Assembly: GCF_910592395.1 (NCBI RefSeq)
Contig: NC_088312.1
Span: forward strand, 13,330,001-13,394,000
Reading direction: 5' to 3'
Source: Lineus longissimus
Taxonomy: Eukaryota; Nemertea; Pilidiophora; Heteronemertea; Lineidae
Length of the DNA: 64,000 nt
The translations under genes were made by a program, and so were the position numbers. The notes under the pieces were generated by a model that saw nothing but the letters and a program-made list of their open reading frames with translations, did no database searches and was not told the DNA's origin. Positions 52,245 to 63,307 of the stretch are shown here, piece after piece. Numbering within the stretch: position 1 is the stretch's first letter; every line of letters begins with the position of its first letter.

Positions 52245-52852
52245 TGTAGTTTCGAATGAGATGTACCAAATATCCTTAAGAATAACTTGAACGAAGTTGT
52301 GTCCCGTAAAAAAGAAACACGCCTTTTATTTGCCCCTTTTGATCTTTCACTTTACATAACATGACTTTGGAGATTCTTACGATGATGATGATGTCTTCAT
52401 CTATATAGTGATGGCGGCGGTGGCGGCGGCGGTTCAATCTGTAAAATTAATCATTCAAATAAGCCTAATGCTAGTGATACTACCTAAAAGATATTAACAT
52501 GAGAAATATATTGATATAAATCGGGAACCGGAATCAAACTTACAAAGCTGGGGACTCTTAAGTTTCTCTGGAATTTAACTTGAAAGTAATACATATAAGT
52601 AGCCTTTAAATGATCATCTTGCTTCCTTGACGGTGTACATCTCACTGACTCCAGATGACCCAAAAATCTTCAATGACTTCAACATGAACTTTGTGACAGT
52701 ATTAATTAACTTTTACGGCTTGACACTCTGGGAACTGCTAAGATAAGGCTAAAGTTCAGATAGGCCTACATAAATCAATAGAAAGAGAAACAGTTAGCCA
52801 GCATGAAGGATAAGAAATATGTAATATATATATATTGATTTTGTCTGTAACA
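52245..52852 (-). repeat. BEL/Pao 3' LTR
   Basis: 608 bp, TGTAG...AACA on the plus strand (TGTT...TACA on the element strand). One difference from the other LTR: A in AGATAAGGCT here, G there. The internal side starts with GGAA/GGGGCC on the element strand, a short purine-rich tract. Confidence 0.95.
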
Positions 52853-53075
52853 TTCCGGCCCCATAAATGCGTCCTAGCCTAGCATTTACCTAATATTCAA
52901 ATCTACAAGAGACAAAATCCCTAAATCTACAAACAACCAGCCGCACATGGGCCTACATGCATACCGTAATACATATCATGGATGAGCAGTCAAAGGTTGT
53001 ATGTGACAAGGTCACGCGCATCGTGTGTCATAAACATTGCCTCCCAAAAGAAACATGCTGGTCAGATGAAACTCA

Positions 53076-56000
53076 TTAGATATCAACAGACGACTCGAGT
53101 AAACATAGCTTCGTGACAGGTCGTGTCAGCTCATTGTGATGTGTTTTGATCTTGGCTGACCTTACCAGGTTGTCCTTACCAGGATACGTCTCAATTACTC
53201 GTCCCAACAACCAGGAATTCCTGTGAGCATTGTCATCTACAATCAGAACCAGGTCATCTGGCTTCAGGTTTTGACTTGCGTGACACCACTTCTGGCGCTC
53301 TTGCAGTGCAGTCAGATACTCCTTGGTCCACCTACGCCAAAACAAATCAGCAAGATACTGTACTTGCTTCCATTTCCTTCTGTACAGATCGGCCTCATCA
53401 AACAGTCCAGGAGGTTGACAGGTTCCGGGGCGCAGGAGCAGCAAATGGTTTGGTGTGATGGGTTGTAAGTCATCTGGGTCATCTGACAGCTTCGTCAGGG
53501 GTCTTCCATTTATTATGGCTTCGACCAGACACATCATTGTGTGAAGAGTATCGTCTGTCAGGTTCTGCTGCTTTATTATGCCATCTAGCACTTTCCTTAC
53601 AGACCTGATTTGCCTCTCCCATACACCCCCCATATGGGATGCTGCAGGGGGATTGAAAACCCATGTGATTTCTCGTTGGCGCATGTACTCCTCAATACGG
53701 CTGAGATTCCATTCCCGTATTGCTTTCTTTAACTCTTTCTGAGCACCCACAAAGTTTGTGCCATTATCGGATCGGATCCTGATCGGCATCCCTCGCCTAC
53801 TAACGAATCTCTGCAGGGCATTGATGAACGAATCAGTTGTAAGATTCTCTGCCACCTCAATGTGTATGGCCCGGGTCGTGAGGCAGGTAAATATGCAGCC
53901 ATACCGCTTCACCATGCTGCGGCCTCGTTTAACTTCAAATGGGCCGAAGTAGTCCAATCCAACATGACAAAAGGCGGCTCTAGGGGAAGCAACACGGTCA
54001 CTTGGCAAGTCTGCCATTTGTTGAATCATTGGTTTCACATTTCTTTTGCGACAGTGCAGACATTTTGTGTTGTTCCTTCTTACGGCCAGCCTTCCCTTGA
54101 TTATCCAAAATTTCTGACGGACTTCCGTCAGTACCCTTTCCGATCCCGAGTGGCCCGTCAAATTATGATAGTAACGAACTATCAAGTCCACCACATGGTG
54201 TTTCTTCGGCAATATGATCTGGCGCTTGGTTTCATCAGGAAGGTTGGAGTTTTCCAATCGACCACCCACACGCAGGATCCCATCGCTGTCCAGCACTGGG
54301 TTCAGCTTCTTTAGCTTGCAGGTCTTGAAGTTTGCCTGAATGTCACCAAATGCCTTCTTCTGCACGAATTTCAGCACCTCCTGCTCAACTTCCAAAAGTT
54401 CATCTACAGTGAGGCCACGTCTTGGAGGGGTCATGGCAACTTGTCCGGGAATGTCCTTATTCTTGACCTTCTGGTGTAGCACCTTCTTCAGTCGCAGCAT
54501 CCATGCAATCCCTTTCTTGAGCCTATACCAACAGGAATAGTGATTTATCATCGTGCTGATTGCCTGTTGTCCTCCATCCTGAGTCGGGTTCGTTGCATAA
54601 ACCTTCACCTCCGGTTTGACCTCAATCATTCCTTCAGTCTCAATAACAATGGGCTCTTTAGGCCATTGCGTCTCCTGCTGTTTCAAGAATTCTGGTCCGT
54701 TTCTCCACCGATCATTTCCGCTTCCAATCAATTCATCGGCTGTCATACCCCGTGATACATCATCTGCCGGATTCTGATCTGTGGGTACATGCCTCCACTG
54801 AGTAGGCACTGTGCTCTCGTGGATTTTAGCCACCCTGTTTGCCACGAAGGTCTGGTATCTCTTTGTCTCATTCCTTATGTAATAAAGTACAATCATGCTG
54901 TCTGTCCAAAAGACAGACTCGCAGAGAGGGATCTCGAGCTCGCTACGCAGAAGTTTGTCTAGTTTCACTGCTTCGACAGCAGCCGTAAGTTCCAGCCGTG
55001 GGATGGTGGTGGTCTTTAATGGGGTTAACTTTGCCTTGGTCATTACTAGTGCGCAATGGACACGTCCATATATGTCCTCTTGTCTGAGGTAGCTTGTCGC
55101 GCCAAACCCTCCTTCAGATGCATCTGAAAAATGGTGCAGCTGGTTATGTACTACAGTGTCCAGATCTTCTGAACGCAGACATCGTGGCACAGAGAAATTT
55201 TCAAGCTTTGGTAAATCTTCAAGCCACCTGTTCCACTGCTGCTGTTGATGTTGGGACATTCCATCATCCCACCCTAACTTTTCTCTGCACAGATCCTGGA
55301 ATATAGTCCTCGCTTTCAACACGAATGGACTAACCAATCCTAGAGGGTCATAAACAGAACTCAGGATGCTAAGCACTCCTCGTCTTGTCATGGGGCGATC
55401 TTGTGTGGTAAGACACGGTCTGAAGGTATCCTGTTCTACATCCCAAACCATTCCCAAAGCTCGTTCAGTGGGTAGACCATCGCTGTCTAAATCTAGGTCC
55501 TTCATCCCCATGGCCAAGTCAGAATTTGGAATGGCTTTCAAGAGAACCCGGCTGTTACTGGCCCATTTGATGACATCCATTCCTCCTCTCTTGAGCATTT
55601 CTCGAAGACTGGTTGCCAGTACAATAGCCTCAGGGTCATTTACCTTACTTCCAAGGACATCATCTACATACATTGACCTATTTACGGTTTCAGCTGTCTC
55701 AGGAGGGAAGTCTGAAGCATTGTCAGCTGCAGTCTTCTTCAATGCATAGTTTGCAGCACTGGGGCTCCAAACCCCACCAAAGATATGTGTTCGCATTCTA
55801 TAAATCCTTGGAGCCTTCGTTATATCACCCTCGTCAAAATACAGGAAGCGGAGCACATCCCTATGATCCTTTTCAACCCTGACCTGATTAAACATTGCCC
55901 GCACATCTGACGTGAACCCTACCTTCTCCTGGCGGAACCGCAACAGTACTCCAATCAACTTATTGGTCAAGTCAGGACCTTGGAGCACATTTTCATTCAG

Positions 56001-59000
56001 TGAGGTTCCTCTGTGTTTCGCAGCACAGTCAAACACAATTCTGGTTTTCTCTGGCTTCTTTGGGTTCAGTACGGGATGGTGAGGGAGGTACCAGACCATT
56101 CCGTCCTTTCTGCTTATTTCTTCATCAGGCACCAATTCTGCATAACCTTCTTCCAGCAGGGTCTTGAACTCAGTGTTGTACCTCTCATGTAGGGTAGCAT
56201 CTTTCTGAAACCTTCTTCCTAGGCTTTCCAACCTTTTCTTCGCCATACTGTAATTGTCCGGTAAATTTGGAGGCCTTTGTTTGAATGGTATGGGCAAAGT
56301 ATAATGTCCATCCTGTAACACGGCTGTCCTATCCCAAAGGTCAACCACCTTTCTATCATCCATGGATAGACCAGTTCCATCACCTAGATTGTCGAGCTTC
56401 CAAAATCGCTCGACCTGCTGCTGTAGACTTGTGTCATTGTTGATAAAGTGACAGCTGTGCCGCTCATCAGTCCTTCCATTCTCTCCAAATGGTCCATTTA
56501 GGGTCCATCCCAGGGCTGTCCTTACAGCGTACGGTACTCTTCGGGGATCGTCATCGTGACTCTTGACCTCCAGTGGGACCAAAGCCTCCGGCACGTCCTG
56601 TCCTATAAGTAGGTCTACCTTGTCAGTGTCTACCGTCAGAATATCAAGTCCTTGTAAATGAGGCCAGTCATTTAAGTCGGACGGTTTTATGTCATTAGGC
56701 CTAACGTTGAGATTAGACTTGGAGAAAACATGAGGAAGAGTAATAACCTCCTTACCATCGAGGTCAGCCACTTCCAATCCATAAATCGTGGTCTCAAATC
56801 GACTGTCTTTCCTCTCTATTGTTGTCAATTCTGTAATTGCCGTTTTTCCCTTTAGTCCAAGTTTGGTCGCCAGACTTTCCGTGCATAGTGTTGCCGTAGA
56901 ACAGTTGTCCAACATCGCATAGGTTATGACTTCTTCATTCCCTCCGATACCCTTGACCTTTACCGGAATGATTGGCGAGGCAATACGGTTGATACCGGCC
57001 CCAGTGGACAAAACTGTGGCATTGGACCTTGCAGGTTGCGGCTTGACATCGGCCTTCTTCTCCTGAACATCGTGCCCGTCTGCACGAGACTTGGGTGCAG
57101 GAGCGCCATCCAAATGAAGGAGCGTGTTGTGTTTCTTCCCACAGCCAGAAACTTTACATGCAGGAGGATTACGACAATTTGATGCAAAATGCGGTCCTTT
57201 CAAACAATTCTTGCAGACCTTGTTGTCTCTCACAGTTACCCATCTCTCATTTTGCGTCATCTTCTTGAATATTTCACAGGCCGTCACATGATGCGCCTCT
57301 TTGCATACCAGGCATTTGGGTACCCTGGGCTTATCACCACTTGAACCTTGGTAACCTGTATCCGTCTGGATACTGAACGTTGACCCATGACCAGGTCTTT
57401 GCTTGTTGTTCGACTTGTGGTTGGATTCTGTCTTGGATTCCTTAGCACCACACTTACCAAACACAGGATCATTTTCTTCCTCTGCGGCTTCAGAAATAAG
57501 CTGCAGAAGGTCCTTAATGCCTGGGTTTCCTTGACTAGGCCTATCATCCTTGGTTTTCCGTATCTTCTGGACCACTCTTTTCCATCTATTCTGAAGATAC
57601 TGTGGCAACCTCTCAACGATCTGCACCAAGTACGAATCGTTTAAGCGATCCAGCTGTTTCATTGCAGTCAAAGTTTCAACACAGTTTTTCAGGTCATCAG
57701 CTAGATCTCTTATCGCTTCTGGACCCTTGGCTTGCTTTCTGTTGACAATCCGGTTAACCCAGGCCTGACTCACCACAAAATCACTGCCAAACCGGTCCTT
57801 TAAAAGTTTCCTGGCAAGCTTGTAACCCTCTGTAGGGTCCTTAACTGCACAACACTCAATTACCTGCCTTGCCTTTCCAGTACAGTAACGGAGAAGCCTA
57901 CTTAGCTTGACACTATCATCAATGAGGTCACGGTCAACAGAGTTCTCAAACGCTCTTATAAACAACCAATACCTGAGAGGATCCCCATCGAAGGTCATCA
58001 GGTCAACCTTAGGCAACTGCAGTGTATTCAATAACAACCTTTGCTGCTGCTGCCCTTGATGCAAAACCTCCATAAGTGCATCCGGAAGTGCACTCACGTG
58101 ACTTACTGGTACCTTCGTTGCCTGGATACATGTACTTACTTCATTGTTTCCTTGAAATGGAGTAGGTCTAAGGAAATTGGTGGTGACACTTTCTGGAGCC
58201 ATCGGGGTCGGGGTCGACTGGTAATTGGAGATGTTGCCATGAACTTGGCCGGGATGAAACGCAGGTTGCCTGGGATTCAATCTAGGGTCGGGAATTAGGC
58301 CTACTTGCCCGGGGTCACGCTTTGGCTTGTCCTGTGACTCATTCCCGGAAACGCCCACCTTCTCATTAGTAGGTGACGTTCTACTTGAGTGAACCATGGA
58401 ACATGCCCTTTCCTTGGCCCGAGCATGCGCCAATTTTGCCTTCAGCTCAAGCTCTTCCCGCTGTTGTACCATCTCGAGCTCCTTCTTGGCAAGAGCTTGT
58501 CTCTCAGCCAGTAGTGACGCCTCTACTTCATAAACGGCACAATTGGCTGCTGCCCGCATCTGGGCCATGGAAACATTGGACCTGTGGCTGCCGCTACGGG
58601 TGCTGCTACGACTTTTGACAGACCTGTGCTCAGAAGCCATGGTTGAAATTGAATCATCTGGGCTGACACTAGTATCAAATGAGCTTACATCTGAACCGAC
58701 ACTACTGACCCCCCCTTCTGAGATCCTGTCTTTTAAAGCCTCAGACCAAGAAGATATCTCTTCTAAGCGTTGACCCATGAAACGCGCAACCCTATCGACA
58801 TACAACCTCGACTCAGCAATATCTTCTGGACTGTAAAGAAGACTATGATATGCATTATGGCATGCAAGAAAATTTGTGAACAGCCTACCTAGTTCTTCGC
58901 CTAAATCATTTATTCTTGATAACTGTCCATAAGAATCAACACAGTCCAATAATGTCTGAATTTCGTTGCCTTTTCTAGTCAATAGTCCCTTTGCGGTCGA

Positions 59001-59060
59001 CCGTTTCTTCTTTAACACCTTTAGATCCCTTTGGGGCACCATGGAAAACGCCATTTTCAC
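53076..59060 (-). CDS. BEL/Pao Gag-Pol polyprotein, 1994 residues
   Basis: Single frame from ATG at 59,060 to stop at 53,076. Domains by residue: coiled Gag N-terminus 1-240; DUF1759-type Gag core about 345-500; CxxC zinc knuckles about 583-630 (CLVCKEAHHVTAC, CKNCLKGPHFASNC); aspartic protease with MLDNCSTATLC near 716; reverse transcriptase about 1000-1250 with FTSDVRAMFNQV and YVDDVLGS; RNase H from about 1309 (HFSDASEGGFG, WTDSMIVL); H2C2 zinc-binding region about 1630-1670; integrase with Asp 1703 (GLDYFGPF), Asp 1765 (IRSDNGTNF) and Glu 1815 (MGGVWERQ); DUF5641-type C-terminus. Length and order are normal for the family, and no break is seen. No envelope frame is present. Confidence 0.95.
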   Translation of the reverse strand: MKMAFSMVPQRDLKVLKKKRSTAKGLLTRKGNEIQTLLDCVDSYGQLSRINDLGEELGRLFTNFLACHNAYHSLLYSPEDIAESRLYVDRVARFMGQRLEEISSWSEALKDRISEGGVSSVGSDVSSFDTSVSPDDSISTMASEHRSVKSRSSTRSGSHRSNVSMAQMRAAANCAVYEVEASLLAERQALAKKELEMVQQREELELKAKLAHARAKERACSMVHSSRTSPTNEKVGVSGNESQDKPKRDPGQVGLIPDPRLNPRQPAFHPGQVHGNISNYQSTPTPMAPESVTTNFLRPTPFQGNNEVSTCIQATKVPVSHVSALPDALMEVLHQGQQQQRLLLNTLQLPKVDLMTFDGDPLRYWLFIRAFENSVDRDLIDDSVKLSRLLRYCTGKARQVIECCAVKDPTEGYKLARKLLKDRFGSDFVVSQAWVNRIVNRKQAKGPEAIRDLADDLKNCVETLTAMKQLDRLNDSYLVQIVERLPQYLQNRWKRVVQKIRKTKDDRPSQGNPGIKDLLQLISEAAEEENDPVFGKCGAKESKTESNHKSNNKQRPGHGSTFSIQTDTGYQGSSGDKPRVPKCLVCKEAHHVTACEIFKKMTQNERWVTVRDNKVCKNCLKGPHFASNCRNPPACKVSGCGKKHNTLLHLDGAPAPKSRADGHDVQEKKADVKPQPARSNATVLSTGAGINRIASPIIPVKVKGIGGNEEVITYAMLDNCSTATLCTESLATKLGLKGKTAITELTTIERKDSRFETTIYGLEVADLDGKEVITLPHVFSKSNLNVRPNDIKPSDLNDWPHLQGLDILTVDTDKVDLLIGQDVPEALVPLEVKSHDDDPRRVPYAVRTALGWTLNGPFGENGRTDERHSCHFINNDTSLQQQVERFWKLDNLGDGTGLSMDDRKVVDLWDRTAVLQDGHYTLPIPFKQRPPNLPDNYSMAKKRLESLGRRFQKDATLHERYNTEFKTLLEEGYAELVPDEEISRKDGMVWYLPHHPVLNPKKPEKTRIVFDCAAKHRGTSLNENVLQGPDLTNKLIGVLLRFRQEKVGFTSDVRAMFNQVRVEKDHRDVLRFLYFDEGDITKAPRIYRMRTHIFGGVWSPSAANYALKKTAADNASDFPPETAETVNRSMYVDDVLGSKVNDPEAIVLATSLREMLKRGGMDVIKWASNSRVLLKAIPNSDLAMGMKDLDLDSDGLPTERALGMVWDVEQDTFRPCLTTQDRPMTRRGVLSILSSVYDPLGLVSPFVLKARTIFQDLCREKLGWDDGMSQHQQQQWNRWLEDLPKLENFSVPRCLRSEDLDTVVHNQLHHFSDASEGGFGATSYLRQEDIYGRVHCALVMTKAKLTPLKTTTIPRLELTAAVEAVKLDKLLRSELEIPLCESVFWTDSMIVLYYIRNETKRYQTFVANRVAKIHESTVPTQWRHVPTDQNPADDVSRGMTADELIGSGNDRWRNGPEFLKQQETQWPKEPIVIETEGMIEVKPEVKVYATNPTQDGGQQAISTMINHYSCWYRLKKGIAWMLRLKKVLHQKVKNKDIPGQVAMTPPRRGLTVDELLEVEQEVLKFVQKKAFGDIQANFKTCKLKKLNPVLDSDGILRVGGRLENSNLPDETKRQIILPKKHHVVDLIVRYYHNLTGHSGSERVLTEVRQKFWIIKGRLAVRRNNTKCLHCRKRNVKPMIQQMADLPSDRVASPRAAFCHVGLDYFGPFEVKRGRSMVKRYGCIFTCLTTRAIHIEVAENLTTDSFINALQRFVSRRGMPIRIRSDNGTNFVGAQKELKKAIREWNLSRIEEYMRQREITWVFNPPAASHMGGVWERQIRSVRKVLDGIIKQQNLTDDTLHTMMCLVEAIINGRPLTKLSDDPDDLQPITPNHLLLLRPGTCQPPGLFDEADLYRRKWKQVQYLADLFWRRWTKEYLTALQERQKWCHASQNLKPDDLVLIVDDNAHRNSWLLGRVIETYPGKDNLVRSAKIKTHHNELTRPVTKLCLLESSVDI

Positions 59061-59240
59061 AATCTGTGTCGGATAGCCTTGGGCTTGATCAGCTTCAAAT
59101 CACTAACATATCGAACCTTACGTCGTGAGGTACGTGACCCATATGGTCGGCCGCTATCCTTGGATAAGGAGTGAGTTCCTTCGAAAGTCGAAAGACCAAA
59201 AAAGGTAATTCCATCCAGAATTCCTTTATTGAACAGAAAA

Positions 59241-59848
59241 TGTAGTTTCGAATGAGATGTACCAAATATCCTTAAGAATAACTTGAACGAAGTTGTGTCC
59301 CGTAAAAAAGAAACACGCCTTTTATTTGCCCCTTTTGATCTTTCACTTTACATAACATGACTTTGGAGATTCTTACGATGATGATGATGTCTTCATCTAT
59401 ATAGTGATGGCGGCGGTGGCGGCGGCGGTTCAATCTGTAAAATTAATCATTCAAATAAGCCTAATGCTAGTGATACTACCTAAAAGATATTAACATGAGA
59501 AATATATTGATATAAATCGGGAACCGGAATCAAACTTACAAAGCTGGGGACTCTTAAGTTTCTCTGGAATTTAACTTGAAAGTAATACATATAAGTAGCC
59601 TTTAAATGATCATCTTGCTTCCTTGACGGTGTACATCTCACTGACTCCAGATGACCCAAAAATCTTCAATGACTTCAACATGAACTTTGTGACAGTATTA
59701 ATTAACTTTTACGGCTTGACACTCTGGGAACTGCTAAGATAGGGCTAAAGTTCAGATAGGCCTACATAAATCAATAGAAAGAGAAACAGTTAGCCAGCAT
59801 GAAGGATAAGAAATATGTAATATATATATATTGATTTTGTCTGTAACA
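59241..59848 (-). repeat. BEL/Pao 5' LTR
   Basis: 608 bp, identical to the other LTR except one base. On the element strand it drives transcription toward the polyprotein; the 180 bases between LTR and ATG are the leader. Confidence 0.95.
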
Positions 59849-60251
59849 TTCCAGGTTAGAGCTTTGCAAATCAAGAAGAAAAAAATTGTTGACTTTGGAG
59901 CCCTTTGGCCATTTTGGGGTAATCTGGACAGGGCCCGATTTTTTTAGTGGATAGTTTTAAATGAAACTTGGCACCTTTGCAGATACACACGAAAAAAAAA
60001 TAACCTGAACGTTTCAGCAAAATGCATCCAGAAATAAGCAGTAGAGGCGAAAATGTAAAAATCAATGCCCTACGTCATTGTACACGAATACATACAAAAA
60101 CATTTTTTTCGTAACCATGGTTACTGAAATATGAAAATCCTCTTGGGTCCCGAAATTAGATTCAAGAAAAACCAAATTTTGAAGAAATCGGCCCAGTAGT
60201 TTTTGCACAGCGACCCAAAAGGGCAGTGACATTTACTTATGAATCCGACTA

Positions 60252-61637
60252 TAGGTCTACGTTGCCATGTCAAATAAACACCTCAACAAAAGTACACTGA
60301 AAAAAAGGACCATTTTAATTCACATAAACCTCTTCTTTTTCCTGACTCATTAATATGCCAAAAGACTCATGCGTAACAGTGCACGTTTTTCACCAAAATC
60401 TCATGGTGTCCCACAATACTACCCCCTAGTCCTAGCAACTTGGGCGTTAGTGATGCCATGACCCTGTAGTTTGGCACACGTATTCCAAACATGATAGGCT
60501 TTGATGCTATTTATGTTTCTGATGTAATGAACTTTTGAGTTCTTGGCTAGTTTATCCGTGAATCCAGTTTCTCCAGCCAGCCCACATCAGGAATGTGAAA
60601 GCGTGTCAGTAATTACTGTTTATGGCAGGCACAATGAGTTATCAGAAGTAACTGATACCAGAGACAAGTGTCCTAAATAAAACGATGGCCATGCAACTTG
60701 CTGCATGTGGGTATACACAATGCTATATCTTTGCTAGACATACGGTATACGGTGAAAACGCTCAAAATGATACACTAGCATTCGTGTATGATAGGAAAGA
60801 GGACCAATAGGATTTTCAGAAGTCGGTGTCCAGTGTTGAATCATGTCGACATTGGTATCATGAGTATTGCGGGTAAATTGTAACATGTATTTGTTAACGT
60901 GGTTAAGGCCCCCTCGACAGACCTGGAACCCTGTATGGAGGGTCAAAAAAGGAGCTTCAGTCCCCCTCCCCCTTGCGTACTTCAAGGGCGTCACTGACGT
61001 TGCAGGAAATGTCTTTCACGACATGACTTATTCGTGCTAAAGACAATTAGAAACCCTGTTTTCTACAATATTTGAGAGTTGAAATTTTTTGGTGAAAAAC
61101 GTCAAAAATTTTAGGAAGTATAGTTTCCTAATCCATTTTCTAGCAACATTCCTATGATTCGGCAGACGGTTCACGGCCGAGGCCGGGGCCCTCATTGTCT
61201 TTATATAGGCCTAGCTTAGGTCTAGTATTAAGATCTTCATCATTAAATTGCATGATCTTATTTCACATGTTCATTTTTCAGAGCAGCAAGGTGGTTACCT
61301 CATTCATTTTTTCCCCAGGGTCATACACTAACTGTATGTCAACACTATCCGACAATGATACTGATAGGCCCAAATTATGGCAACTGCCCCAACCCTGCCT
61401 GACATTTTGAGTCAACCATGTTCCTAAACTGCTGGACCTTGACTAACAGGGGGTCAGAGTCAGCTCATAATTGGCCAAACACAGGGTGTCTCAAAAAAGG
61501 TTATCCTGGTAGAAGGGGTTGATAGGCTATGGGCAGGATGTTTGCTTCTTACCAAAAAAACAAGATAATCATAATGAGCATCACAATGAGGAAGTGTGGT
61601 GGTGGCATCATTCCTACTAGCCCAAGCTAGAGGGAAA
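60252..61637. other. No gene recognised
   Basis: Short unconvincing frames only. An ACAGGGTGTCTCAAAAAAGG word at about 61,484 resembles a transposon end, without a visible partner. Confidence 0.45.
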
Positions 61638-61862
61638 TTCCCTTTAGCTCAGTCGGTAGAGTGATGGCCTTGTACACCAGAGGTCCAGGTGTGATAGAAT
61701 CAAATGCCCTCCTTTTCCTGATGCCCGCATGTATTGTTCGTCTTCGGATTAAGGGTCTTGGCCTCTTTAGACTCCTATTGAATGGTGCCGTGTTCTATTG
61801 TTGAGGGCATTTAATATCAGGGGGCATCTGCTTCTATTACACCGGGTTCAATCCCCGGCAGG
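61638..61862 (+). mobile_element. tRNA-like SINE interrupted by an inverted-repeat element
   Basis: TTTAGCTCAGTCGGTAGAGT (A-box half) and ACCAGAGGTCC are followed, about 155 bases later, by GGGTTCAATCCCCGGC (B-box half). The intervening piece, 61,688-61,843, has inverted ends GGTGTGATAGAATCAAATG and, reversed, GGTGTAATAGAAGCAGATG. A tRNA-derived unit was therefore split by a small element. No clear target duplication. Confidence 0.6.
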
Positions 61863-63150
61863 AACTTGGTGTTGTCCCTCTGTTACAGAAGCAATATGCT
61901 TTCCAGTTATAATTATGTTGGTTATCTGTCTAGGGTCATGCATGACTGAGCACCATTGCCTTCAACTTGCTGTGCAAAGGTCGGCTTGATTCACTCTTCG
62001 AACAAAGCTTTTTAATCAACTGTTTTTATGCCTTGAATAAAACATTTCACATCTGCATTGGTTTCAGGCCTTCTCTTAACATGCTTAAGCACCTACACCC
62101 TCCACGTGTCAACCTCAGCTCCTCTGGCCAAACACAGCTAAACGCATGTGTTGCTTGTTGCACCATCGCAGGTTACTGACCACTGGAGGTCAGCCACCTG
62201 TCTGATGGGCAACATGAACATTCAGGCCATTTTATCCTGAAGTAGTTGCATAACCAGCGACGGCATTTGGTATTTCTTGCCCACACCAAAAAACAACCCT
62301 GATTATGGTGCCTCAATTGACAATGGTAACTGAGAGATAACCAGAGCCTTTGGACATCGCTTTCAACACAATGGTACTGCACAAAGGTAATATAGATGGA
62401 TGCAAAAATTTACACAAACAATATAACACAGTAAAGTTACTAAAGCTAGAGGGATTAACATCGAAGGCGAAAACATGCCAAACTAGAATAGCCTATCTGA
62501 ATAATTACATTGGGAATTCTTCTTTACCCATCTCTAAACGGAATCTTGTGCAATGTAATCCGATAAATTTGGAAATGAACAAAGATGGATCACAAAAAAA
62601 ATCGAGATGTTTTGGAGTCTTTCAAGCAGTGTATGAATGGTGACTCGAACTAGGCTAAAAGCGATTGTGCTAGAGCATGGAGACAATTAGTCCATAAGAT
62701 AAGAAAAATGTCCCAGGAAGCAAATAGGAGCGTACTTTCTACATAATGGTTTTGATTACTTGTTCAGGGGCGTCGTAGCGAGCTTTCAGGGGGGGAGGGG
62801 CAAAGGGCTCTCTGGGGGAGGGTTCAAAGCGACACTTTTCTAACATTTTTCGGCCAAAATCACGGTTGATAACATATGTTTTTGTGACCTCTGAGGGAGG
62901 TGCATCTGCCCCTGCCCCCCGCCCCCCACGCTAGCAACGCTCTCTTGGTTGTCATGTACCAAACATCCTTTAGATATACTGACATGCGTGGTCTGTAACG
63001 GGGCTTAGTAGGTCGCTGACCAATGTTTATCGTTGGTAGGCTTACTGTGCTGAGTGAATATTCAGAATCGTGCCGGTCAAGAGGGTTTAGAGTAGTTGGC
63101 CGTGGCTTGACCTGGCCGTAGGCACTCAGGCTACTATTTTGGCTAGCGCT
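61863..63150. other. No gene recognised
   Basis: A plus-strand frame near 62.35-62.64 kb is open for 97 codons but without motifs. A G-rich patch occurs at 62.79-62.82 kb. Confidence 0.45.
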
Positions 63151-63307
63151 TGAAATCTTAGGGCAATTAGAACTCCCTCAAAACGAAATTGATACCATGC
63201 AATTTCATGGGTGGGATGCAGTTCCCTGGAGAAACGAGAATTGCATTCCATCATTGAATTTTGGATTCACTTCATTTTGAAGGATTTCTAATTGCTCTAA
63301 GATTTCA
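63151..63307. repeat. 157-bp inverted-repeat element
   Basis: TGAAATCTTAGGGCAATTAG at the left and, reversed, TGAAATCTTAGAGCAATTAG at the right; the arms continue about 20 bases (AACTCCCTCAAAACG against AAATCCTTCAAAATG). Non-coding MITE-type element. Confidence 0.7.

Larger units (their letters stand above)
52245..59848 (-). mobile_element. Complete BEL/Pao LTR retrotransposon
   Basis: Two 608-bp LTRs, one long intact polyprotein frame and a 5-bp target duplication TTCCA (52,240-52,244 and 59,849-59,853). One mismatch between the LTRs means insertion was very recent. All catalytic motifs are present, so the copy may still be able to move. The primer-binding site was not identified with confidence; the first TGG after the 5' LTR (TGGATGGAATTACC on the element strand) is only a candidate. 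Confidence 0.95.
52127..60249. mobile_element. 513-bp palindromic element, copy 2, split by the BEL/Pao insertion
   Basis: The left part, 52,127-52,244, and the right part, 59,849-60,249, match the intact copy at 20.9 kb. TA flanks the outer ends (52,125-52,126 and 60,250-60,251). Removing the retrotransposon and one copy of its target duplication leaves 514 bp against 513 bp. Confidence 0.85.

Noticed and set aside
59181-59240. Primer-binding site of the BEL/Pao element
   Set aside because: No stretch next to the LTR could be matched with confidence to a known tRNA 3' end.
61638-61862. An intron-containing tRNA gene
   Set aside because: The interruption is about 155 bp, not at the anticodon position, and has transposon-like inverted ends.
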